Assembly: GCF_949628265.1 (NCBI RefSeq)
Contig: NC_088790.1
Span: 9,180,545 to 9,244,544, forward strand
Source: Cloeon dipterum
Taxonomy: Eukaryota; Arthropoda; Insecta; Ephemeroptera; Baetidae
Length of the DNA stretch: 64,000 nt
Reading direction: 5' to 3'
The notes beneath the pieces are model-generated. The model saw nothing but the letters and a program-made list of their open reading frames with translations. It searched no databases and was not told the origin of the DNA. Of this stretch, positions 1 to 22,309 are shown one piece after another. The translations under genes and the position numbers were made by a program. The number at the start of each line of letters is the position of its first letter. Position 1 is the stretch's first letter.

Positions 1-454
1 GCAAAGGTAGTAAAACTGTGCCGCTGAACAGTCAAGTAGAGCGGGTAGCCTATCATTTATCAATCATCTCAATTATTCCTCATTCCTATCGCATTCTTGC
101 CTTTTTTCATGCACTTTAAAACGTAAAATAATGCGTTTAAAAAAAATATATGTTTTAGGAAATAAAAAATATCTTTCCAAATTTGGCATTTGAAATGTAG
201 GATTATATAGCTTTTGCATTGCATAAAAAATCCTGCATTGATCCAGAGTAACTCTGATTAATTTGACCTATATTGGAGGTGATGGGGCATGGCTGTCAGG
301 AGCTAAAACATGACCATTCTGGCTCCCAAATTCCATCTCATTCACAATTTTGTTTAAAAAAGCTCTGATTATTTCCTAGATTTTCTTTTTTTTATCATAA
401 ATTTAAAAAAAAACGGAGAACGTCAATTGTAATTTTTCCTGACACTTCAAATTT
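1..454. other. AT-rich sequence with no gene seen
   Basis: The stretch is AT-rich with homopolymer runs. I see no exon with splice sites and no repeat that recurs in the window. It leads into the decayed CRMP-exon duplicate. Confidence 0.5.
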
Positions 455-825
455 GATGCAGAGTGGTTTTTGCTTATCAAGAAATTTGAATTTTTTAAAA
501 TTGGTATTAAAGACGCCGACATTTTCGTTTCACATAGAATCAACAAAAACAATTTTTGTAATGATGTTATGCAATGCAACGCTCACTCAAGGTAACTGGG
601 TCGCAACCTTATCATCCCCGGCTGAACCGGAGGCTATTTTTTAGATTTTTGTCGTGTACGTCAACGTCAGATACAAAAACCTTTCCCCCACGTTTTTGTT
701 TTTGGTAAAAAACAAAAACGTGAAAGCTGATAATTTTATTTTTCATTTTTGACATGTGTGGCCTTGACACACACCCACACCCAGAAGGAGTTTTGAGTTA
801 ATGTACGCAACTACGTGGTGGCACT
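455..825 (+). pseudogene. Decayed partial duplicate of three CRMP exons
   Basis: Three blocks resemble, in order and on the same strand, three consecutive exons of the CRMP gene at 11.5-11.9 kb. Block 1 (about 461-540) shares TGCAGAG, then GCTTATCAAGAA and GACGCCGAC with the exon at 11539. Block 2 (about 585-636) shares CACTCAAGGTAACT and GCGCAACC/TCGCAACC followed by TTATCATCCC with the exon at 11699. Block 3 (about 752-825) shares TTGACACACA, CCCACA and TACGTGGTGG-like sequence with the exon at 11839, which carries the zinc-ligand pair HTH. Parts of the intervening introns also align, so this is a DNA-level copy and not a retrocopy. The splice acceptor of block 3 and the reading frames are lost and stops interrupt it, so it looks non-functional. 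Confidence 0.72.
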
Positions 826-1353
826 TCCATACATGATTTTGCTCCTTAGAAACCTTGTTTTTTTAATTTGGAAGGCGCAAAATTTTAATTTCCTCGTAAT
901 ATTTTGTTTCCATTTTTTTCTCAGATTGCTGGGTTTAAAACTCACAAAAAAAAACTAGTTAGAAGCAACAATCTATCTAAGATTCTTTATTGTAAGATCT
1001 GTAAAATACAATTAACTTGATACAAAGCTGAGTGACCTTCAATGGTGATTAGCCATATATTACTTACGCTATACATGCTGCTCGCTCAACTGGAAATACT
1101 CTGCACATGAATCCTTAGCCATCATCTTCAAAGTGAAATAAACGCTATTCTTTATTTTTAATTCATTATTTTAATACTGATTATGTAAGTTTTGATTTGT
1201 TTTTTAGAATTTTGCCCTGAATATTAAGCCGTTTTTTTATAAAATATTTGTCTCACCTAAAACTCTCTTAGTCTCAATTATTTAAAACAATCTTTAAGTG
1301 AAGTGTCTACCATCGAAATGCAGATAGCTTCTTTTCAAATCAATACCAAGAAA
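826..1353. other. Non-coding spacer, nothing recognised
   Basis: AT-rich sequence between the decayed CRMP fragment and the first inverted-repeat element. I see no exon, RNA gene or repeat. Confidence 0.4.
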
Positions 1354-1630
1354 TAGAGTTCTCAGCCAGCCGCGCTACGCCGTGCCAGCTCGCAAATTTT
1401 GGGTTACGTGGGCAGCCGCCAGCCGCCGGTGAAAAAGGGAAAAAAATTAAAGAGTGCAGGAGAGAAAAATGTCTTCGGGCCGTTAAGCACTATAAAACTT
1501 CACGTTTTAAATATTGTCAGCAGCGCCATTCGCCAGCCGCCGGTGAAAATGGCCAGCCACCGCTGGACAAAAAATTCGGCTAATCCGTTTCCGCCAGCCG
1601 CCACCTTAAATCTCGCGGCTGAGACCTCTA
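1354..1630 (+). mobile_element. MITE-like inverted-repeat element, copy 1
   Basis: A 277-bp element that begins TAGAGTTCTCAGCCAGCC and ends GGCTGAGACCTCTA, so its ends are inverted repeats with TA at the outer edge. The interior repeats a CAGCCGCCAGCCGCC-type motif and contains a conserved TTAAGCACTAT segment. Two more copies lie at 33535-33810 (opposite orientation) and 33836-34122 (same orientation). There is no transposase frame, so it would be a non-autonomous element. The open frame inside it is accidental. Confidence 0.75.
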
Positions 1631-1929
1631 CAAAGAAATAATTTTATAGAGGGACGATTGTTTGCCTAAATAGAAGGTTTCAAGTGAAAATAACAGCTCC
1701 TGCATATAGTTTGAATACCATAACTTAAATTACCAAAAATGGCCAAACAGCTTTCAAAAAGTGACGAAACGTTTTTTGTCAATTATAATATTTTTTTCCG
1801 AATTTTGAATTCAAAATGCATAGCATTTAGGCGTTGGTCCTCTTCGCATTTCCTAAAATATTTGCTCGTCATATCGATTTTTCTAGGCTAATTAAAAAAT
1901 TTGCACACGCATCTGTAGAAAGTTGGTCG

Positions 1930-2132
1930 CACTGCTACTATCGATCGGCTGCTCCACGCCACGCGCTGACTAAGACCCAGTCTGCCAGACCTGCCGCAGG
2001 AGCCACCCCCGTCGCACCCCCTCCCCCAAGGGCGGTGGCAGATCAGCAGTGTGAGCAGTTCCACTCCTCCACCGAACGCGCACTCAGGACCCAGGCTCAG
2101 GACGAAAAGGTAGCTTCCCTCTTGGACGACAG
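1930..2132 (+). other. Probable non-coding first exon of CRMP (long form)
   Basis: A GC-rich block stands out from its AT-rich surroundings and ends in a strong donor, ACAG|GTAAGT, at 2132/2133. The coding exon at 3531 is preceded by an acceptor (TTCAG before 3527) with only four bases before the ATG, so an upstream untranslated exon is expected and this is the best candidate. The 5' limit is a guess; the link is inference from the splice signals. Confidence 0.45.
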
Positions 2133-3530
2133 GTAAGTCTCGGCGCCTCGGCGGCCAATTACACGACGATAAATGTGGCCAGGGCTCTGGGACACGGGGC
2201 TCGACTCAAAAAGGCGGTTTTTTCGGGCTCCAGGCGGGGCGGGAAGGGGTGCAACGCACCACCCTCAACACGTGGTCTTCGAGTGTCACTCAAGGGGTGC
2301 GTTTGTTGTCAAGAGGGTGGAGGAATTGTTTTGTTTTGAATTGGACTACGGATATCAGTTTTTCTCGATTTAGATAGAAAATTTTAAATTTTGGCTTAAT
2401 TGATGGGAAATTTAAAATTTTTTTTTTTCAAATGATATGCAATTTTCTGGGTATGAAGTAGCATGTAGTAGATTGAACGTAATATAAACCTCGCCCTATC
2501 TGCCGCATTTCGCGCTGACCGGTCTGGCAGAACGCTATTTTATTGTCCGCCTGTAAATAAGTGATAAAACAAAAGATATGTATATATGCCTTGTGTGTGA
2601 TGTGTGGATCGACAAGCGTGCATTTATAGAATGGTCAAAAGTTCCACACGCAAACGGCTTTCACTCTCTCTGTTACGTGAGACGCGCGTTAGTAGGCCTC
2701 CACTCTAATTTGAAATTGAGTTTGACTGAGAGGGGGTGAGATTCAAATTGCTTTTTTTCGCCCTTTTCATTTGGAGCGTGATCGACGAGAATTGCCGCCA
2801 ACGCGTGCAAATCTAATTTTCGTATTCATCCTCCCCAATAGCTTTAAATATTGACAGTTACATCTTTTTTCAATGCACTTTTGCCCTAAAATCTCTTAGT
2901 GATTATGTAATAAAGCGAAATTCTGAAAAATGTGCTGATCATTCCGTCTTAAAGGTGGCACATTCAAACTCATTGCCCCCTGTGGCTTTATTCACGTCCT
3001 CTGTAAAGTGTGCTGTTACCAGAGCAATTTGGATTACTATTTACAATGAACTCCTGCTGAGAGTACTCATTTTGTCAAGGAATAGACTTGCCAGAAAATT
3101 AAGAAATGGCAACAGGCAGTTTTGTAAAAAAAACTTATATTTCCAATGAAAGGGACCAAAACTATCATTGTTGAACACATCTTTAATCAAATTCTACCGT
3201 AAACCGTACTATTGTACATATTTTGATTCCATTGTCAAAAAGGAAGGTGTAATAATCTAGTATTTAAATAAAAGCGTTGGAAGTTTGTTCGTAACATTTT
3301 TAAGGCGCTATAGATAACTAAAAAATTTCTGAATTTTCATTATATATATATATTAGAATGATGACTGTGGTGTTTAGTCATTAACAGCATAATATGACCG
3401 CAGATAAGATTTGAAAATTGGTTTTAACCATTAATAACCTATTATTACCTTTGTTTATGAATCTTTTAGTTTTGAAAAGTCATGACATTTAATCACTTGT
3501 CTACAAGTATTTGTAATTATCTTCAGTTAA

Positions 3531-16540
<13,010 letters not shown>

Positions 16541-17082
16541 AGCGAGAGCACAAAGGACACGCGCGCATTTTGCTTCTTCTCACTCACCAAGCAGCTTTTC
16601 TTCTCCGACTCTATCCCAAGTAAAATATCACACTTCTCCCGCTAAGTAAGTGGGCAAGTTAACCAAACTGCAGCACCTGCATTTTTCTGTACCGAAAAAT
16701 AACGAGTTAGAGCGACGTTAACTGTTTAATTTGAGAGCAAGTGCATGTCTAGGCGTAGAGCTGTTTTTTTTTCTAAACCTGATGAAAGCGACACTACTTG
16801 TCTTCACAGCGTGCTGAATGTATTTGGGTCATGAATAAAAAATGCCTGGATTAGGAAAATTTAAATGTATGGCTATATTTCAAGAGTAAATGGTTGATTT
16901 GTATTATCGAAAATGCATTGATAATAAATATCTTAATTTGTGCTATATGGAGAAACTAATCAATTTGGATTTTCAATAACCAACCTTTTTGTCACAACAG
17001 TGTGATGTCATAGTTTTACGTATCAGAGAAATTAATTCTAATAACAGTTTATATACACGAAATCTCACTCAACTAAAGGTAA
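16541..17082. other. Intergenic space between convergent CRMP and UBXN7-like genes
   Basis: Holds the CRMP 3' UTR (GC-richer start, then AT-rich) and presumably the 3' UTR of the minus-strand UBXN7-like gene. I searched the minus strand here for a UBX-domain exon and saw none. Confidence 0.5.
16834..16839 (+). terminator. Candidate polyadenylation signal of CRMP
   Basis: AATAAA lies 294 nt after the CRMP stop codon on the sense strand, the first perfect hexamer I find downstream. Usage is inferred. Confidence 0.4.
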
Positions 17083-18253
17083 TCAAGACATAGACCTTTG
17101 TATCGCCTCCTGCAGTTCTCGTTCCTCTTCCAGCAGCCGTCTCACATCTCTTGGCTGAAAGTTTCAAGTAGATTTAAGAGGTTTTTCAAAGTTAGAGCGT
17201 GGTTAACTACCGTGACATTTTTGGGAGCGTCAAAATTATCTGGAGAGCCATTAAGATGGATGAATGCTTTAAGGAAGGCTGTAACGTAGACTGGATCTAG
17301 ACTGACACCTTCTCCACCTAACTTTTCCAGACTTTCTCCCGTCCTGGGGTCAATCACCTGAACGTGAGGATAATCAGATTCGTCTACATTGTAGGTTCTT
17401 TGGAATTTGGAGCCCTCAGTGCTGGTGACGTTATACTGAAAACAAAACATAATTTAGCTTCCTTCAATTACATTAATTTGAAAGATTTCATAGTTCTGAT
17501 AACAGATAAAAAAAACTAACTTGAACCAACAAAAAGTGCTCCTGGATATAGGACGTGAGGGATGGACTCTGCCACAAGTCTCTGTTCAGAACAACACTAA
17601 GGAACACGTTGCTGTTCTGCAAATCAACCAATATCCATTTTTTCTCCGATTTAGCAAATTCCTTGGCCTTTTTAGAGAGTGCACAATGTTAGAAATCCAA
17701 ACTATATGGAAACATTTGAACCAATACGTTTAAAAAATCGCCTCCTTTGAATAAAAGGTCCACTGGTGGCCGGAAGAGATCTTCAAACCGTCTTCTTGAC
17801 GTGTCCCCTTCTCCAGTCAAGGCAGCCTGTTGTAGTTCTGTGCAAAATAATATGATAATAAAGCACTATATAAAATTAATTTCGTTTAACCTGCTTCAAC
17901 CCTGAAGTCCCTCAAATTGTCGACTACAACTGGAAGTGCGTGTGGATTTGCTACATCTGGCGGAAGCATGACATCTTCAATCGGGGCTATTGGCGCTCGC
18001 ACCTCTGGTTCGGCCGGGGGTGGTGGTGCGCCTGCAGAGGCCAAGAAGTCAAAGTAATCATTCACGCAGATCTCTACGTCGGTTCTGGATCCCAGAAAAT
18101 TTGCAGCCTCATCTTCAGAGGCGCCTGCAAAGCAAAAATTAATTTTTACATTTAAATTAGACATTAATACGAGCAGTCCTAACAATAAGACCTAGAGTTT
18201 GTGCATTTCATACCTGTGATTTCTATAAATCTTTTCAATGGATCATCTGCCAT
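17083..18253 (-). CDS. UBXN7: UBXN7-like UBA-UAS-UIM protein without UBX domain
   Basis: Six exons in transcription order: 18253-18214, 18124-17891, 17837-17728, 17667-17521, 17435-17211, 17154-17083; 828 nt, 275 aa, all phases close. Residues 1-45 (MADDPLKRFIEITG, then EDEAANFL and NDYFDFLA) form the UBA-like helix bundle. A proline/acidic linker follows. The UAS (thioredoxin-like) domain runs from PPVDLLFKGGDF through KKWILVDLQN, DLWQSPSL and YPHVQVIDPRTGE. The C-terminus RRLLEEERELQEAIQRSMS is a ubiquitin-interacting motif and then a TGA. In the family this adaptor links p97/VCP and cullin ligases to ubiquitylated clients, with p97 bound through a C-terminal UBX domain. No UBX exon is visible here, so p97 binding is doubtful. 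The last intron is 56 nt. Confidence 0.85.
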
Positions 18254-19547
18254 TATTTTTAACTTATCGGTTCAGCTTATGGAATAGGTTTTGTAAACTG
18301 TCAAACATGCCCAAAGTAATGCAGACGCCAAAAACAACACAGATGAAGATGAACGCAGAACTGATGAAAACATGCAAAGTGGAGGGAAATCCAAAACAAT
18401 CTCACAAACAGGTTAGCCATAATAATAATTAAAAAACAAGTCAAAACCTGTCAAAACCAAATTACCTCTCTTAATGACTGCTTGCAAATCAGTGAGAAAT
18501 TGTATTAGAGAGCTTTTTAAATTTTAATTTCATATTCCTGAATAAATTACATTTGATAATAAAACCCGTACATAATCTTAGTTAGTAACATCAGCGATGC
18601 GATGCAGTGCTACCAACTACTGTACAACAACAAAGACACCTGAGCTGCCGTGTGAGCAACAACCTGAAGACTGAAGGTCCTTGTTCGCTTACATAATTGA
18701 AAGGGCTCTCCGGTCGTCGGAAATATTTTCTCATATTCTATTTGAAATTTTTGTGATCTAAGCTTGTGTTCTCAAAAAGTGTTTCGCGAAGGACTGTCGA
18801 TCAAACTTTGGGCCCGTTTCAAAGCCAATTTCTATTGAAACATAGAAAAAAGTTCGCCGTCGGTGATAAGTGGTAGATGAGAAGATAGTGAATGTGAAGG
18901 TCAATAAGAGAAGTGATGGAGGTTTTTTGACAGTAATACTTCTTTCGGCAGGTGAGTTGCTTCCGTGTTGGATTAAAATGACGGTCAAAATAACTCTTCG
19001 TATTTTCGACCAATCTTTCAGTCGCTGTTATTCATAAAAAATTAGCCACATTTTTACGATTCTTTTTTTTTCGAACTTTGTCCAATTTTATTCGGCAGTT
19101 CTTTTCCACAAATCTGTCGTTAAATCTTACAATGCCCTCTGCTCCCTGCTCTTGCTTCAAAATTATTAAAATTTTATTCACAAATGAACTTGATACAATT
19201 TCGCAATTTTATCGTGACATTAATCGGGGGGGAACAGAAAATAATAATTTTTTAAATTACAAATTTTGATGCCGATTTTAGCTATTTGTTATTTAGCGAA
19301 CATCATAATGGCATCAGTTTCATATTATTAATTGTCCATATGACAGCGTTTTATGTGTTTCAAAATGGATTATAACCTAAAATTCTAATACAGTAACAAC
19401 ATCATCTTTACAGGTTCCGGTTGCAGCTAAAATTTAGGCAGTAATTAATTCGATATTGACAGACAAGATTGGCCGCATATATAGCACGTGAGACTCAACT
19501 TGCGCAGCCTTTACGCTTAAAGTAACTAATTGATTCCTATGCTGCAG
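18254..19547. other. Divergent intergenic region, UBXN7-like and DCAF10
   Basis: Lies between the minus-strand UBXN7-like start (18253) and the plus-strand DCAF10 start (19556), so it must hold both promoters. The sequence just before the DCAF10 ATG (GCTGCAG at 19541-19547) looks like a splice acceptor, suggesting a 5' UTR intron. No TATA box is clear, and I see no other gene. Confidence 0.45.
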
Positions 19548-19555
19548 GCGTTTAA

Positions 19556-22057
19556 ATGTCAGGCTTGACCTTCCGAGAATACCTGAGGCGCAGAGAGCTA
19601 GGACTGAAACAGCCAATCGGTGTCCAGGACTTACTCAGAACGAAGCTTTTCTACAACATTCAACCAGTTGACGCCTTCACTGCTTCCGCTGCCACTGGCC
19701 CTTCGCATGGCGCTGTTTTCAACCTCCAATTCTCGCCCGACGGGTTGGTGACAGTAAATTAATCTCGTATTTGAAAGCAGATTTTTATTTTTGAATTAAT
19801 AAATATTTATAATTTATCTACTACAAGAAGTTGAGTCTAAATTTTGATTTTACCGCAGAAAAAAGCTTGTGTCAGCTTGCGAAAAGAAGTCTGTCCTGGT
19901 GTTTGACTGCGTGAGCAGAAAGCAAGTGCTGGCCTTGCGGGAGGCTCACACAGACTGTGTCAACGCGATCACTTTCCTCGACGATCAACGCTTTTTTAGC
20001 TGCAGCGATGACACCACGGTCGCGTTGTGGGACTTGAGATCCTCTCGCGAACCGTTGTGCCGGCTCAGAGGTCACACAAGCTGGGTCAAGAATGTTGAGG
20101 TTATCCCGTCCCAAGGAGTCGTCCTCTCTTCAGGCTTTGACTGGAAGCTCATTTGCTGGGATATAAATAAGTGAGCTAATGTTGTGATTCGTCTTATTTG
20201 CAATATAATCAAATTTTATTAGAAAATACTGGTGTAAAATCATTCACAGGAGCAGTTATTTTCATTGTTCTTAGCCTTCTAATTCAGAGACTTTCACGCA
20301 TTTTTTAACACAATTGTTTGACAATATGAATTCCATATTTCTCAAATTTTAATTATATTTGAAATTATTTTTCTGAATTTTGAATAAACTTAAAACATTT
20401 TCAGTAAGCATTTTTGGCTAAGTTTGAAACACACTATTATTGTTTTGCTTAGAGAGTCATTAATTCAATGGAAAATAAGTAGCGTTATGCATAAGTTGCC
20501 TCAAAGAGCCTAAATCGATGGGTGATTATTCCCTGAAATCTTAAGGGTAAAATTCCAACTACTTTGTTCATTAAATCAACTTTTAGTTTTAACGCTAATA
20601 TTAGTTTGAAATCATTGTGCATTTTACTTCATACATTTTTCGTGTCATTGTCTTTGATATGAATGAAGTTATGATCCTCAATCCCAATTATTTTTGTTTT
20701 CCTTTACTGTTTTAGACTCAAAAAGTTATCTTAAAAAACATGAAAAACTACTCACATTTGATTTGTTTCTTTGACCAGAATTTCAGGAGACGACTGTGTT
20801 AACACGACCTTGCTCAAAACAAACGACTTAATGCGGACAAAATTGTCTCCTGATGGCAGCAAGTTGGTAGTCAGCACCTCATCTGGATATATAATGGTTG
20901 TGCATGATCTAAACTTAGATAATTTCCAAGAGGATCTCAAACTTTTTAAAGTAATTCTTAAAGTGACTTCTGAAAACTCCTAACTTAACACATTTTATCT
21001 CTCAGCCTAGCCTGTACAGACTGATGCAAGAAACGCTGACTATAATCCCTGAGGCAGCAAAATATACATCAAGATTCAAGAAAAGCTGCAAAAACAACAG
21101 GCTTGAACTTATTTCTGACTTTCCCAGTGGTGACGAATCCACCGCGATTTCTTCCCTGGAAATCCATCCTAACAGCTGGTGCGCACTCAGTAGGAACACT
21201 AGTGCACAGCACGACTCTGAGGTGAGCTCTGTGATTTTTGCCTTGGTACACTTAAACGCATTTTTCTTAATGCTCTTTTATTATTGCTTTTTATCATTCC
21301 GTTTTTAACAAAAATTGGCTGATTTTTTAACTTCTGTATAGTTATTCTTCAATTGTTCTGGAACAAATTCAAAATTCAAACCCAAATTCAACCTTTCATT
21401 CTATTTTAATGTTAAAAATTATTAAAGTGCATTTTTAAGAGGAATATTCTGCAATTTTTTTAATGCTGAAACTATGACGTTCTGTTCCAGTGGACTTGTT
21501 TGCATGACATTCAAGAATTGCCACGCAAAAACCACCTAGATGAGGACGAGGACATAGAAATAGACAGGAGTAGCACCAATTCATTTACGAGAGAGAGGAT
21601 CGAATACGCACTCTCGTCAGAGGAGGATGTTAATTTAGGTAAGACACTTATGCGCGTCCATTCCGCTTCATTACTTAAATCAATTTCTTTGGATCTAGAT
21701 GACTTAAATGAAATCCCGCGGATCCATAAAAACAAGCGACGGCTGCTGTACTTCAGTGAAGAATCAAACGTGGGGCAAGGCTTCATCAAGGAACAGGCAT
21801 TCAGTCCAGACGGACGGCTGGTGAGCTCGCCTTTTGGCTTTGGAGTGAGATTACTGGCATTCAGCCCTGACTGTGAAGACCCGTGGACTAAACAAGGTTC
21901 GCCACTCGCGCCCACTGGTTCTAAATGCTTGTATGAAGTGCGAACCAACATTTGTCACGGTAATGTGGTCGCTTGCACTAAATTTAGCCCGGTCGAGCCT
22001 GTTCTCGTGTCGGGCTGCATTCAGGGCAAGATCGCGTGGCATCAAATGCGATTGTAG
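19556..22057 (+). CDS. DCAF10: DCAF10 (WD-repeat CUL4-DDB1 substrate receptor)
   Basis: WD40 protein of the DDB1- and CUL4-associated factor 10 family, a candidate substrate receptor of CRL4 ubiquitin ligases. Exons: 19556-19743, 19859-20170, 20779-20950, 21006-21221, 21491-22057; phases close. Diagnostic stretches: SHGAVFNLQFSPDG, REAHTDCVNAITFLD, SCSDDTTVALWDLR, GHTSWVKNVE, GFDWKLICWD, LSPDGSKLVVSTSSGY, ESNVGQGFIKEQAFSPDG and TKFSPVEPVLVSGCIQGKIA at the C-terminus. These match the N-terminal and C-terminal WD blocks of human DCAF10, with the usual low-complexity insert between them (DEDEDIEIDRSSTNS and neighbours). The last exon contains a 60-nt in-frame segment (21639-21698) with good splice signals. 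The 3' end converges on Skeletor. Confidence 0.92.
21639..21698 (+). other. In-frame 60-nt putative intron inside the last DCAF10 exon
   Basis: Starts GTAAGA after TTTAG and ends TTTCTTTGGATCTAG, with a pyrimidine-rich tract. It is exactly 60 nt with no in-frame stop, so both retained and spliced mRNAs stay in frame (NLGKT... against NLDDLNEIPR). Its size fits the other short introns in the window. Confidence 0.55.
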
Positions 22058-22133
22058 CAAAAACTCAGTTTTTTGACGTCTTCGGCTGTTTTCTAAACTA
22101 TGATTCGAATTTAGACAATGTCAATAGAAGAAA

Positions 22134-22139
22134 TTTATT
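22134..22139 (-). terminator. Candidate polyadenylation signal of Skeletor long form
   Basis: TTTATT on the plus strand (AATAAA on the minus strand), 171 nt past the Skeletor stop at 22310 and only 77 nt past the DCAF10 stop on the other strand. Confidence 0.45.
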
Positions 22140-22309
22140 TCTAGTTTGATATACACAAACACAAAAAGATCACGTGCAGTTTGAAACAAATTCAAAAACC
22201 ACTTAAACAGTTAATAATCTCGAGTCAGGTAATAATGCTTCGGTCGATCGTTTCGTTTGGGGGGTTAACACTTTCTGACTAAAAGGATTTCTCAAAAAAG
22301 TCCGTCGAT

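Noticed and set aside
1399-1641. Short frame in the 1.4-kb repeat
   Set aside because: Part of the inverted-repeat element; the other two copies do not preserve the frame.
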